Position numbers and translations under genes: made by a program. DNA of 64,000 bases from Mesorhizobium sp. L-2-11. Its GTDB lineage: Bacteria > Pseudomonadota > Alphaproteobacteria > Rhizobiales > Rhizobiaceae. Below the pieces are notes generated by a model. The model had not been told where the DNA came from, searched no databases, and was given only the letters and a program-made list of their open reading frames with translations. The stretch covers positions 248,001 to 312,000 of the forward strand of contig NZ_AP023257.1 in NCBI RefSeq assembly GCF_016756595.1, in the 5' to 3' direction. Each line of letters opens with the position of its first letter. Position 1 is the first letter of the stretch. Shown here piece after piece: positions 9,171 through 19,531 of the stretch.

Positions 9171-9310
9171 AGACGTCCACACCTGTCGGATACTGATCGC
9201 GCGACAGCGGGCGTACTTGCCGTTACGCACTCGTCGAACGAAACAGACAGAAGACGTCCACACCTGTCGGATAGCTGATCGCGCGACTATGGGCGTACTT
9301 GCCGTTACGC
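9169..9310. repeat. Imperfect tandem duplication, 81-bp period
   Basis: About 60 nt starting GAAGACGTCCACACCTGTCG at 9169 recurs at 9250 with few changes (one inserted G and an AGC/TAT difference), ending in TTGCCGTTACGC in both copies. The first copy begins inside the stop codon of the Ldh-family gene. The rest of 9311-9440 holds no recognisable gene. Confidence 0.8.
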
Positions 9311-9440
9311 CCAGGCGGCCTCGTCGAACCAGGTTCCGGAAACAGAGGTCACCCAGATAACCCTCGCGTCGGCTGGTTTTCCGGGCTCTCCCGCATCTGA
9401 CCAGTAACATGCATTTCCCGGTCAACTTTTGTTCCGATAG

Positions 9441-10861
9441 TGTTCTGAAGGTTCTGCAAAAAGCTCTGGAGAGAGAACAGCCCTTACTCTGAGGCGAGGG
9501 GCGGCCATGGCACGCTGGTGACGTTGCGATCACCGATTCCCGTGGAAGGGTAAGTGCCATGACCAAGCGAGAGGTTAGACTGAGCAGAGGCGAGTTGAAA
9601 GCGTTGCTGTTGTCGGATGAGGACGGCTTCCGCAGAGTTTTGCAGACTGTGGTGCAGGAGGCTTTGGAAGCCGAGATGACGGAGGCGATCGGGGCCGAGA
9701 AAGGCGAGCGGACGACGGAGCGGGTTGGTTACCGGTCCGGCTATTACGAACGCAAGCTTGTGACGCGGGTTGGCGTGCTGGAACTTCGGGTTCCGCAAGA
9801 TCGGGCCGGCCGGTTCTCGACGGAGTTGTTTGAGCGTTACCAGCGCTCGGAGAAGGCACTGGTATCGGCGCTGGTCGAGATGTACGTGCAAGGCGTGTCG
9901 ACGCGCAAGGTGAAGGCGATCACCGAGGATCTGTGCGGCCATTCCTTCTCGGCCTCGACGGTAAGCCAGGCGACGGCGCGGCTGGATGAGGCGCTGAAGG
10001 CGTTCTTTGAGCAGCGGCTTGCCGAACCTTACCCGTACCTCATTCTGGACGCGCGCTACGAGCGGGCGCGCGAGGCCGGCGTGATCGCCAGCCAGGCCGT
10101 CTTGGTGGCGATCGGCGTCGACTGGGAAGGCCGGCGCCAGGTGCTCGGTGTCGAGCTGGCCAACCGTGAAAGCCATTCGAGCTGGCGCGCGTTCGTGGCA
10201 GGGCTCAAGCAGCGCGGGCTCGCCGGCGTCGAGTTTGTCGTCTCCGACGACCATCCGGGGCTCAGGGCAGCGATCCGCGAAGTCCTGCCCGAGGCAGTCT
10301 GGCAGCGCTGTTACGTGCACTTCCTCAGAAACGCGCTCGATTATGTGCCGCGCAAGGTCGATGACGACTGCCTGATGGAGCTCAGATGGTTCTATGACCG
10401 GCGCGACCTCGCCGAGGTCAAGCGCGACCTGGCGCAGTGGATCGCCAAATGGCAGGCCAAATACCCGAAGCTGGTGGATTGGGTGGAGAACAACATCGAG
10501 GAGACGCTGAGCTTCTATCGGCTGCCGCTGCCGCATCACAAGCACATGAAGTCGACGAACATGCTGGAGCGGCTGAACCAGGAGATCAAGCGGCGCACCC
10601 TGGTCGTTCGCATCTTCCCCAACCCGCAGAGCTGTTTGCGGCTGGTTCGGGCATTGGCGGTGGAGATCCACGAGAACTGGCTCGAGGCGACCCGCTACCT
10701 CAACATGGATCATCTGCGCGAGCACAAGAAGGAGAACCTGAGGGCACTGGCCGCCTGACGCGGCCGCCATGTCCGCCGCTCCGCTAAACACGGGGGCTGC
10801 GCGGCGGACACGCCAACGTCACCGCTGAATGCCACGCCATTTTTGCAGAACTTGACGCACA
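9441..10861 (+). mobile_element. IS256-family insertion sequence (termini approximate)
   Basis: A complete transposase gene is bracketed by inverted GTTCTGCAAAAA: plus strand at 9451-9462, minus strand at 10840-10851. The match extends imperfectly outward, to about 17 of 22 positions. The outer limits are estimates. A 12-nt sequence CAACTTTTGTTC occurs in direct orientation at 9423-9434 and 10862-10873, flanking the element, and may include a target-site duplication, but the spacing to the two inverted ends is unequal. Confidence 0.72.
9559..10758 (+). CDS. IS256 family transposase
   Basis: A 399-residue mutator-type transposase, full length for the family. The N-terminal region (EAEMTEAIGAEKGERT, GYRSGYYERKLVTRVG) precedes the DDE core: the first Asp in LILDARYERAR, the second in VVSDDHPGL and the Glu in the C-terminal MLERLNQEIKRRT. 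WQRCYVHFLRNAL is also characteristic. No frameshift or internal stop is visible, so the gene looks intact. It is transcribed toward the interrupted doxX gene. Confidence 0.95.
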   Translation: MTKREVRLSRGELKALLLSDEDGFRRVLQTVVQEALEAEMTEAIGAEKGERTTERVGYRSGYYERKLVTRVGVLELRVPQDRAGRFSTELFERYQRSEKALVSALVEMYVQGVSTRKVKAITEDLCGHSFSASTVSQATARLDEALKAFFEQRLAEPYPYLILDARYERAREAGVIASQAVLVAIGVDWEGRRQVLGVELANRESHSSWRAFVAGLKQRGLAGVEFVVSDDHPGLRAAIREVLPEAVWQRCYVHFLRNALDYVPRKVDDDCLMELRWFYDRRDLAEVKRDLAQWIAKWQAKYPKLVDWVENNIEETLSFYRLPLPHHKHMKSTNMLERLNQEIKRRTLVVRIFPNPQSCLRLVRALAVEIHENWLEATRYLNMDHLREHKKENLRALAA

Positions 10862-10930
10862 CAACTTTTGTTCATTTGACTTTGACTGGGGTGGCGGCTG
10901 TTTGCGCGAAGCAGCAAAAGAGGAGCCCAG

Positions 10931-11147
10931 ATGTCCGCAAGCACCGACAATTCCAGCAGAAGCCTTTTCGTCCCCGCCCTTGGCAGCCTCTATGCGGCGC
11001 TGCACACCACCTCTGAAACTATCCTGCGTGCCGTGGCCGGCATCTTCCTCACCATCCATGGCTCTGGCAAGATCATCGACCCGCTCGGCGCCGCCGCGAT
11101 GGTCGAAGGTCTCGGCTTCTATCCTGGCGCGTTCTGGTCGGTGCTGC
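10931..11147 (+). pseudogene. DoxX family membrane protein, 5' part, interrupted by IS66
   Basis: The frame encodes the first 72 residues of a DoxX-like membrane protein, with a GIFLTIHGSGKIIDP segment. It runs straight into the IS66 end at 11148. Joining base 11147 to base 13623, thus removing one copy of the 8-bp duplication, gives 453 nt (150 residues plus stop) with continuous sequence ...FWSVL-LACTEFFGG.... A ribosome site (GAGGAG) precedes the ATG. The IS256 element ends only about 70 nt upstream, so the native promoter may also be displaced. Confidence 0.9.
11140..11147. repeat. IS66 target-site duplication, left copy
   Basis: GGTGCTGC immediately abuts the left IS66 end (GTAAGCG...) and is identical to the octamer at 13615-13622. 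Eight base pairs is the usual duplication size for IS66 elements. Confidence 0.93.
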
Positions 11148-11224
11148 GTAAGCGCGTAGGCGTCCCCACGTAGCGTGCAGGCGGTTGATCGCTCATTTTC
11201 AGCATGAATCATGCGGAGAATCCT

Positions 11225-11548
11225 ATGAGCGACAGTATGAGCCATCATCGAACATTCGAGATTTTGACGGCGGAGCCTGTGCCGTCCCGACGCAAGCCGC
11301 GCTCGGCGGTTGCGCGTTCCGAGGGGCTGGACCCCTCGCAGCTCTATGCGTGGCGCCGCAAGGCGCTTTCGTCGGGCATGGTTGCGCCACTGACGGAGGG
11401 AGCGAGCAAGCCGGCGAAGTTCACGCGCTTTGAAGCGGTGGGCAGCGACACGGTGGAAATCGTCATTGGCGACGCAGTGGTGCGCGCCGGCGGCGATGTC
11501 GATCCCGATCGCCTGGCGAGGATCATCCGCGCGGTTCGTAAGGCATGA
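11225..11548 (+). CDS. tnpA: IS66 accessory protein TnpA, apparently with an internal in-frame deletion
   Basis: A 107-residue accessory protein of IS66 elements. The C-terminal half is typical (GLDPSQLYAWRRKAL, then a VEIVIGDAVVRAG segment). The N-terminal half goes from PSRRKPR directly to SAVARSEGLDPSQ, so the first helix-turn-helix part, roughly 20 residues usually found there (W-S-x-E-x-K-x-R-I-V type), is missing while the frame is kept. ATG at 11225 follows GGAG. Its end overlaps tnpB by 4 nt. The copy may be impaired for DNA binding; that is inference. Confidence 0.8.
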   Translation: MSDSMSHHRTFEILTAEPVPSRRKPRSAVARSEGLDPSQLYAWRRKALSSGMVAPLTEGASKPAKFTRFEAVGSDTVEIVIGDAVVRAGGDVDPDRLARIIRAVRKA

Positions 11549-11889
11549 TCGCTTCCGGTGTGGTGGTTTACGTGTCGTGCCAGCCGGTCGACTTCCGCAA
11601 GGGCGCGGCATCTTTGATGGCGCTGGTCAGGGATGGCGGCCTGGACCCATTCTCGGGGGCACTTCACGTATTCCGTTCGAAGCGTGCGGACCGGGTTCGC
11701 ATCGTGTGGTGGGACGGCAGCGGGGTTTGTCTTTATTCGAAGACTCTGGAAGATCACAGCTTCTGCTGGCCGGGGATATCGGCCGCGCGCATGCGTCTCG
11801 ACCACGCCCAGTTGATGGCGCTTCTGGCCGGACTGGACTGGAAAAAGATTCGTCCGGCCAGGGTCAGGCGGCCGTTATCGACGGGCTGA
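11545..11889 (+). CDS. tnpB: IS66 family insertion sequence element accessory protein TnpB
   Basis: A 114-residue protein of the IS66 Orf2/TnpB family. Visible motifs are the CQPVDFRKGAASL opening, then DPFSGALHVFRSKRADRVRI and WWDGSGVCLYSKTLE, nearly identical in layout to family members. It overlaps tnpA by 4 nt (ATGA) and is followed 76 nt later by tnpC. Its function in transposition is required but biochemically unclear for the family. No damage is visible. Confidence 0.94.
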   Translation: MIASGVVVYVSCQPVDFRKGAASLMALVRDGGLDPFSGALHVFRSKRADRVRIVWWDGSGVCLYSKTLEDHSFCWPGISAARMRLDHAQLMALLAGLDWKKIRPARVRRPLSTG

Positions 11890-11965
11890 AACCGGCCTGC
11901 GGCAAGATGAATCATGCGGCTGGAACGGTTGGGAAAGCGGCTGTTTTTGTGCTCTGTTGCTTGCC

Positions 11966-13606
11966 ATGGTTCTACCGGGTCTTGCCCTTCCCGACGACGT
12001 TGATGCGCTGAAGGCGATGATCCTTTCCATGGCTCGCGAGCAGGCTGCAAGCGAGGCCCGGATCGCAGTCGCCGACGCTCGGATCGCAGCATCTGAGGCG
12101 GAGGTCGCCCGGCTGAAAGCTGTCGAGAAAAGCGCCAGCGAGCGGATCGCCAATCTCACGTCAATCCTGAAAGTTTTACAGCGCACGCAACATGGCACGC
12201 GTTCCGAGCGGCTACGCCTGGCCATCGACGACGAGCAGGCCTCCTTTGCCTTCGAAGAGGTCGAGACCGGCCTTTCGGAAATCCGGAGCGAACTCGACCG
12301 CGCGGTCGGGAACAAGCCGAAGCGCGCCCCGCGTCCGCGCAAGGGCTTTGCTGCCCACCTCGAACGCATCGAGGAGGTCGTCGAGCCGGAAATCCCGGCC
12401 GACTGCGAGGGGCTTGAAAAGGTTCTGATCGGCGAGGATCGATCCGAGCGGCTGGACGTCGTGCCGCCGAAGTTCCAGGTCATCGTCACGCGCCGTCCCA
12501 AATACGCCTTCCGGGGCCGTGACGGCGTGGTCCAGGCTCTGGCGCCGGCGCACATCATCGAAAGCGGGCTGCCGACGGAGCGGCTGCTCGCCTATATCGC
12601 CGTCTCCAAATACGCCGACGGCCTCCCGCTTTATCGGCAGGAGGCGATCTATCTGCGCGACGGCGTCGAGATCAGCCGGTCGTTGATGGCGCAGTGGATG
12701 GGGCATCTGGGCTTCGAGCTGCAGATGCTTGCTGATTACATACTGGAGCGCATCAAGGAGGGCGAAAGGGTCTTCGCCGACGAGACGACCTTGCCCACCC
12801 TTGCCCCTGGTTCCGGGAAAACCACGAAAGCCTGGTTGTGGGCCTACGCACGGGATGACCGACCCTATGGCGGAACCAGTCCGCCAATGGTTGCCTATCG
12901 TTTTGAAGACAGCAGAGGTGCGGATTGCGTGGCGCGCCACCTCGCCGGATTCAGCGGTATCCTGCAAGTGGATGGCTACTCGGCCTATACCAACCTGGTC
13001 AAGGCACGGGCCAAAGCCGGCAGCAATGAAACAATCCGGCTCGCCGGGTGCTGGGCTCACCTGCGGCGCAAATTCTACGACCTGCACATCAGCGGGGTCT
13101 CGCAGGCCGCGACGGATTCGATCATCGCCATGACCGAATTGTGGAAGGTCGAGGACGAGGTCCGCGGCAAGGATGCCGGAAGCCGCGCCGCGCTACGTCA
13201 GGAAAAGTCCGTGGCCATTGTCGCGAGCCTCTTCGATCTATGGGAAGCGGAACTGGGCAAGGTCTCCGGAAAATCCAAGACCGCCGAGGCGATCCGCTAC
13301 GCGCTCACCCGGCGGGAGGCGCTGGAACGCTTTCTGATGGACGGTCGCATCGAAATCGACTCCAATATCGTCGAGCGTGCAATCAGGCCCCAGACGATCA
13401 CGCGAAAGAATAGTCTATTCGCCGGCAGCCACGGCGGTGGACGAACCTGGGCGACGGTAGCCACCTTGCTGCAAACCTGCAAAATGAACAGCGTCGATCC
13501 GCTCGACTGGCTCTCGCAGACCTTGACCCGCATCGCTCAAGGCTGGCCGGCATCCGAAATCGAAATGCTCATGCCTTGGAACTTTAGGCCTGACGTTATC
13601 GGCTGA
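11966..13606 (+). CDS. tnpC: IS66 family transposase TnpC
   Basis: A transposase of about 546 residues. An N-terminal coiled-coil region rich in Ala/Glu/Arg (residues 15-60) is followed by a leucine-zipper/zinc-binding-like stretch and the DDE core. Recognisable pieces are ADETTLPTL, LQVDGYSAYTNL, GCWAHLRRKFYDL and, at the end, IEIDSNIVERAIRPQTITRKNSLF with GSHGGG. ATG at 11966 is preferred over an in-frame TTG at 11957. The gene stops 8 nt before the right end of the element, as usual for IS66. Confidence 0.95.
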   Translation: MVLPGLALPDDVDALKAMILSMAREQAASEARIAVADARIAASEAEVARLKAVEKSASERIANLTSILKVLQRTQHGTRSERLRLAIDDEQASFAFEEVETGLSEIRSELDRAVGNKPKRAPRPRKGFAAHLERIEEVVEPEIPADCEGLEKVLIGEDRSERLDVVPPKFQVIVTRRPKYAFRGRDGVVQALAPAHIIESGLPTERLLAYIAVSKYADGLPLYRQEAIYLRDGVEISRSLMAQWMGHLGFELQMLADYILERIKEGERVFADETTLPTLAPGSGKTTKAWLWAYARDDRPYGGTSPPMVAYRFEDSRGADCVARHLAGFSGILQVDGYSAYTNLVKARAKAGSNETIRLAGCWAHLRRKFYDLHISGVSQAATDSIIAMTELWKVEDEVRGKDAGSRAALRQEKSVAIVASLFDLWEAELGKVSGKSKTAEAIRYALTRREALERFLMDGRIEIDSNIVERAIRPQTITRKNSLFAGSHGGGRTWATVATLLQTCKMNSVDPLDWLSQTLTRIAQGWPASEIEMLMPWNFRPDVIG

Positions 13607-13614
13607 CCGCTTAC

Positions 13615-13622
13615 GGTGCTGC
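13615..13622. repeat. IS66 target-site duplication, right copy
   Basis: GGTGCTGC directly follows the right IS66 end at 13614 and matches the octamer at 11140-11147. Confidence 0.93.
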
Positions 13623-13858
13623 TGGCCTGCACCGAGTTCTTCGGCGGCATCTTCATCGCCATCGGTCTCTTGACCCGCCCGGCCGCCTTCGCCGGAATGT
13701 TCGTGCTTCTGGTCACCGTGTGGTTCCACTGGGTCACCATGGGCGAGGGGTTTTCGGGCGCTGAAAAATCGCTGCTATGGGCGGCGATCCTGTTCTTCTT
13801 CGTCATTCGCGGCGGCAACCGCCAATCGGTCGACGCGCGGATCGGCAAGGCGTTCTGA
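13615..13858 (+). pseudogene. DoxX family membrane protein, 3' part, cut off by IS66
   Basis: Encodes the remaining C-terminal part of the DoxX-like protein: LLACTEFFGGIFIAIGLLTRPAA, a further hydrophobic helix with WFHWVTMG and an ending of GNRQSVDARIGKAF. Two or three membrane spans are visible. It starts within the right target duplication (13615-13622) and is in frame with the 5' part ending at 11147. A fortuitous GTG near 13616 could allow expression of the fragment, but there is no ribosome site. The NDUFA9-like gene starts 117 nt later and may have shared the original transcript. Confidence 0.9.
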
Positions 13859-13975
13859 ACCAGCCGACAGCGCGGCAAACGGCGACAAAGGATCGCCCTT
13901 TGCCTTCGGCGCGAAACCGATTATGAACGGCTTCAGCCAAGCCCAGTAAATCTGGAAAGCGCGCCGGAGCCAGCA

Positions 13976-14950
13976 ATGACCGAAATCCTGCAGACCCCAA
14001 AGCTCGTCGTCGTGTTCGGCGGCTCCGGCTTTGTCGGCCGCCATGTGGTGCGGGCGCTGGCCAGGCGCGGCTACCGCATCAGGGTCGCCTGCCGCCGGCC
14101 CGATCTCGCCGGCCATCTGCAGCCGCTCGGCAATGTCGGCCAGATCCAGCCGGTGCAGGCCAATGTTCGCGTGCGCTGGTCGGTGGACCGCGCCGTGCAG
14201 GGCGCCGACCATGTCGTCAATTTGGTAGCCATCCTGCATGAGAGCGGTCGGCAGAAGTTCACGCCCGTCCATGAGTTCGGCGCACGCGCGGTCGCCGAAG
14301 CGGCGCGCGCCGTCGGCGCCGGGCTCACCCATATCTCGGCGCTGGGCACCGATCTGAACGCGCAATCCGAGTATGCGCGCACCAAGGCGCTCGGTGAAAA
14401 AGCGGTCCTGGAAACGATCGAGAATGCGGTCATCTTGCGGCCCTCGATCAATTTCGGCCCCGAGGACAGTTTCTTCAACCGCTTCTCCAGCATGGCACGC
14501 TATTCGCCGGTCCTGCCACTGATCGGCGGCGGGCGGACCAAATTCCAGCCGGTCTATGTCGGCGATGTCGCCGAAGCGGTGGCGCGCTCGGTTGACGGAA
14601 AGGTCCAAGGCGGCCGGATCTACGAGCTTGGTGGCCCTCAGGTGCTCACCTTCAAGCAATGCATGCAGGAAATGCTTGCGATGATCGACCGCAAGCGGTT
14701 CCTGGTGTCGGTGCCGTGGTGGGTGGCGAACATGCAGGCATCGATCCTCGGGCTTTTGCCCAATCCGCTGCTGACCAAGGATCAGGTCCTGCAGTTGCGC
14801 GAGGACAACATCGTGTCGGACGCGGCAATCAGGGAAAACCGGACGCTCGCCGGCCTCAATATCCAGCCACAGTCGATCGGCAGCATCCTGCCGAGCTATC
14901 TCTGGCGCTACCGGCCCGCCGGCCAGTTCCAGCGCAAGACAGCGGAATAG
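13976..14950 (+). CDS. Complex I NDUFA9-subunit-family NAD(P)-binding protein
   Basis: A 324-residue atypical SDR with an N-terminal Rossmann motif FGGSGFVGRHVV (residues 14-25), a VVNLVAILHESG stretch, a YARTKALGE segment in the active-site position and IGGGRTKFQPVYVGDVAEAV. This pattern is typical of the NDUFA9/39-kDa accessory-subunit family, which in alphaproteobacteria is often a stand-alone gene. It may bind NADPH and associate with respiratory complex I; that is family knowledge. It lies downstream of the IS66-split doxX, so its expression may be affected by the insertion. Convergent with the P450 gene across a palindrome-rich gap. Confidence 0.88.
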   Translation: MTEILQTPKLVVVFGGSGFVGRHVVRALARRGYRIRVACRRPDLAGHLQPLGNVGQIQPVQANVRVRWSVDRAVQGADHVVNLVAILHESGRQKFTPVHEFGARAVAEAARAVGAGLTHISALGTDLNAQSEYARTKALGEKAVLETIENAVILRPSINFGPEDSFFNRFSSMARYSPVLPLIGGGRTKFQPVYVGDVAEAVARSVDGKVQGGRIYELGGPQVLTFKQCMQEMLAMIDRKRFLVSVPWWVANMQASILGLLPNPLLTKDQVLQLREDNIVSDAAIRENRTLAGLNIQPQSIGSILPSYLWRYRPAGQFQRKTAE

Positions 14951-14965
14951 CCAATCAAGCAGCTT

Positions 14966-15013
14966 GCTAAAGCGCGCGTCGCGTTTGACCGGCCTCATGC
15001 GACGCGCTTTAGC
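14966..15013. terminator. Long inverted repeat after the NDUFA9-like gene, probable bidirectional terminator
   Basis: GCTAAAGCGCG(CG)TCGC at 14966-14982 pairs with GCGACGCGCTTTAGC at 14999-15013, leaving a two-base bulge and a loop of about 16 nt. It lies between convergent genes. There is no long T tract, so termination is inferred from position and stem strength. Confidence 0.6.
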
Positions 15014-15024
15014 TGGTTGTTTAT

Positions 15025-15095
15025 GCATGTCGTTATCGCAAAACCGCTGAACACCCTCGGGTCAGGGCCCGAGGGCATGCTTTTGCGCGACATGC
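15025..15095. repeat. Nested intergenic palindromic repeat
   Basis: GCATGTCG (15025-15032) pairs with CGACATGC (15088-15095); an inner CGCAAAA/TTTTGCG pairing and a central CCCTCGGG/CCCGAGGG hairpin are enclosed. It looks like a dispersed rhizobial intergenic palindrome. It ends 2 nt before the P450 stop codon and may act as its transcription end. Confidence 0.7.
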
Positions 15096-15096
15096 A

Positions 15097-16467
15097 CTAA
15101 AGCCGCCGCGTGACCTGCATCGGCAGGCCGCCCTGCGGTTGCGTCGTCAGTTTCTGCACCGGCCACGGTTTGGTCTCGGCGGTGGTATCGAAGCGGAAGC
15201 GCGACAGCATGATCGCCAGAGCGATGATCGCCTCCTGCATGGCAAAGCCGGCGCCGATGCAGACGCGAGGACCGGCGCCGAACGGCAAATACTGAAAACG
15301 GTCGATCTTCTCGCGATTTCCCGGATGGAAGCGTTCGGGCATGAAGGCGTCGGGCCGGTCCCACAGCTTGCGATGGCGGTGGACCACCCAGGGCATGACC
15401 AGCACCGCAGCACGCCTCGGTATGTAGAGGCCGTTCCAGGTCTCGGGCTCGATCGGCTCGCGGTTGGTCGACGGCGCCGGCGGGTAGAGCCTGAGCCCCT
15501 CCTCGAAGGCGGCGCGGGTGAACGGCATGGCGTCGAGCCATTTTGTCGGGTCGGGCTCGCGCGCCAGCACGGCGTCGATCTCGCGCTCGACCTTGTCGCG
15601 CTCCCAAGGCGCTTCGGCCAGGCAATAGAGCGTCCAGCCAAGCGCACGCGCCGTGGTTTCATGGCCGGCGCCGATGAAGGTGATGATGTTGTCCTCGACC
15701 TCGGCGCGCGTCAGCCCGTCCGGTCCCTCCGCCTTGAGCAAAAGCGTGAGGAAATCCTGTGGCACGTTGTCCGGATCGTGCTTGAGCCGCTCTTCGCGCA
15801 TCTTGACGGTGTCGGTGACGATCTTGCGGAAGTAGGCCATGGTCTTGCGGCCGCGGATGCGGGTCAGGCGCGGCAGCCAGTCTGGCGCCCGCAACAGATC
15901 GAGCGGATCGACGCGGCCCATGGTCTCGAACAGCCGGTCGATCTCCTTGGCGAAACTGCCCGGCTCACCTGATATCTCACCGGAAAACAGTGTCTCGGCC
16001 AGGATGTCAAAGGTAAGCAGCGTCATGTCGTGGGCGACGTCCGACGTGCCGCCGCCCTCGTAGCGGGTGACGAACTCCCGCGTACGCCTCAGCATCGGCT
16101 CGGCAAAACCGAAGATGTGGCGCGGCGTGAACACCGGCGCCATCGCCTTGCGTGAACGCCGCCAGACCTCACCCTCAGCGGTCAGCAGGCCGTCGCGCAG
16201 GATCGGCCGCAGGATCATCTGGCGCACCGTCGCCATCTTGTAGTTTTTGGCATTGTCGACCAGCACATGGCGAATGAGGCCGGGGTCGTTGGCGATGACC
16301 AGAGGCCCGCCGATGCCGGTGACCGAAATCCAGGGCTCGTTATAAGTCGGCTCGCCCCACAGTTCGAGCGGATTGCGATAGACGATGCGGATCATCTCCA
16401 GCGTCGAAGGCGGCGACGTGCGCGGCTTCGGCGCCGGCGGGACAAAGGGGGCGGGCTGACTGTCCAT
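15097..16467 (-). CDS. Cytochrome P450
   Basis: A 456-residue soluble bacterial P450. It has all core signatures: the I-helix oxygen-binding AGHETT near residue 275, the K-helix ExxR in EEGLRLYPP, the PERF meander (FMPERFHPGN) and the heme-ligand loop FGAGPRVCIG with the thiolate Cys near residue 403. No N-terminal membrane anchor is seen. The size and the AGHETT/YPPAP context resemble CYP4/CYP102-like fatty-acid or terpene hydroxylases, but the substrate cannot be assigned. No ferredoxin or reductase gene is adjacent, so electron donors must be encoded elsewhere. Confidence 0.95.
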   Translation of the reverse strand: MDSQPAPFVPPAPKPRTSPPSTLEMIRIVYRNPLELWGEPTYNEPWISVTGIGGPLVIANDPGLIRHVLVDNAKNYKMATVRQMILRPILRDGLLTAEGEVWRRSRKAMAPVFTPRHIFGFAEPMLRRTREFVTRYEGGGTSDVAHDMTLLTFDILAETLFSGEISGEPGSFAKEIDRLFETMGRVDPLDLLRAPDWLPRLTRIRGRKTMAYFRKIVTDTVKMREERLKHDPDNVPQDFLTLLLKAEGPDGLTRAEVEDNIITFIGAGHETTARALGWTLYCLAEAPWERDKVEREIDAVLAREPDPTKWLDAMPFTRAAFEEGLRLYPPAPSTNREPIEPETWNGLYIPRRAAVLVMPWVVHRHRKLWDRPDAFMPERFHPGNREKIDRFQYLPFGAGPRVCIGAGFAMQEAIIALAIMLSRFRFDTTAETKPWPVQKLTTQPQGGLPMQVTRRL

Positions 16468-16710
16468 GGCGTGCTCCGCTGGTCATCCCAATGTAGTGGC
16501 TGGCAAGCCAAGCGTCCATGTCGCCGAACGGCAAGGGCGAAGCGCCCGCTCTGCGGAACTGTGACCGAGGCAGCGGAGAGTAGATGATCGTCGAAGCAGG
16601 CCGGCCTGCTCTTGTAGCCGCCACTCAGTTCTCAAACCGGGGCCCACATTTGGGTCCGACGTTCTGGCCGGCCGAGCGTGCTCTTCTTCCATTCGGAAAT
16701 GCTTGCAAAC

Positions 16711-16739
16711 CTTGGAAAAACCGCCTTTTGCGCCTATAT
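16711..16739 (+). promoter_or_regulatory. Predicted housekeeping promoter of gyrB
   Basis: CTTGGA (16711-16716) and CTATAT (16734-16739) are separated by exactly 17 nt, close to the alphaproteobacterial sigma-70 consensus CTTGAC-N17-CTATAT. The start of transcription would fall about 65 nt before the gyrB ATG. The rest of the 346-nt gap 16468-16813 shows no gene. Confidence 0.75.
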
Positions 16740-16744
16740 CTTGA

Positions 16745-19285
<2,541 letters not shown>

Positions 19286-19444
19286 AGCCCAAGCAGCTGC
19301 TCAGCTTCGGACACTTAAGATATTGGTAGGCCCAGGCCCACCAACGATCCCTGCTGCGTCGCAACAAAAGGATCATAAGGGCCGGTCGGAACGGAAGAGC
19401 ATCCAAGGCATTGTAACCGATCACAATCGCCGCAGGAGGCACTC

Positions 19445-19522
19445 ATGGGACGTGGCATTTTGCTCTGGCTTCTCGGAGTCCCGATTCCGATCATTATTCT
19501 CATCATGCTTTTCGCACGTTAG
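19445..19522 (+). CDS. 25-residue hydrophobic membrane peptide
   Basis: A tiny gene encoding 25 residues: MGRGILLWLLG followed by a PIPIIILI hydrophobic stretch, ending FAR. A perfect AGGAGG ribosome site lies about 7 nt before the ATG, and the next gene starts 9 nt after its stop. One transmembrane helix with a short positively charged end is predicted. I recall very similar small hypothetical proteins (MGRGILLWLLG-type) in other rhizobia, but cannot verify that here. The function is unknown; co-translation with the following membrane protein suggests a partner role. Confidence 0.75.
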   Translation: MGRGILLWLLGVPIPIIILIMLFAR

Positions 19523-19531
19523 GGGGCTGAC

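Larger units (their letters stand above)
11148..13614 (+). mobile_element. IS66-family insertion sequence, 2467 bp
   Basis: Both ends start GTAAGCG reading inward (11148 forward; 13614 on the minus strand), with weaker similarity further in. Inside are the three standard IS66 genes in order (tnpA, tnpB, tnpC). The element is flanked by a perfect 8-bp duplication and disrupts doxX. The ends, target duplication and reconstructed host reading frame agree exactly, so the boundaries are secure. Confidence 0.95.

Noticed and set aside
9169..9310. Two repeats possibly starting a CRISPR array
   Set aside because: Only two imperfect ~60-nt copies, far longer than CRISPR repeats, and no cas genes nearby.
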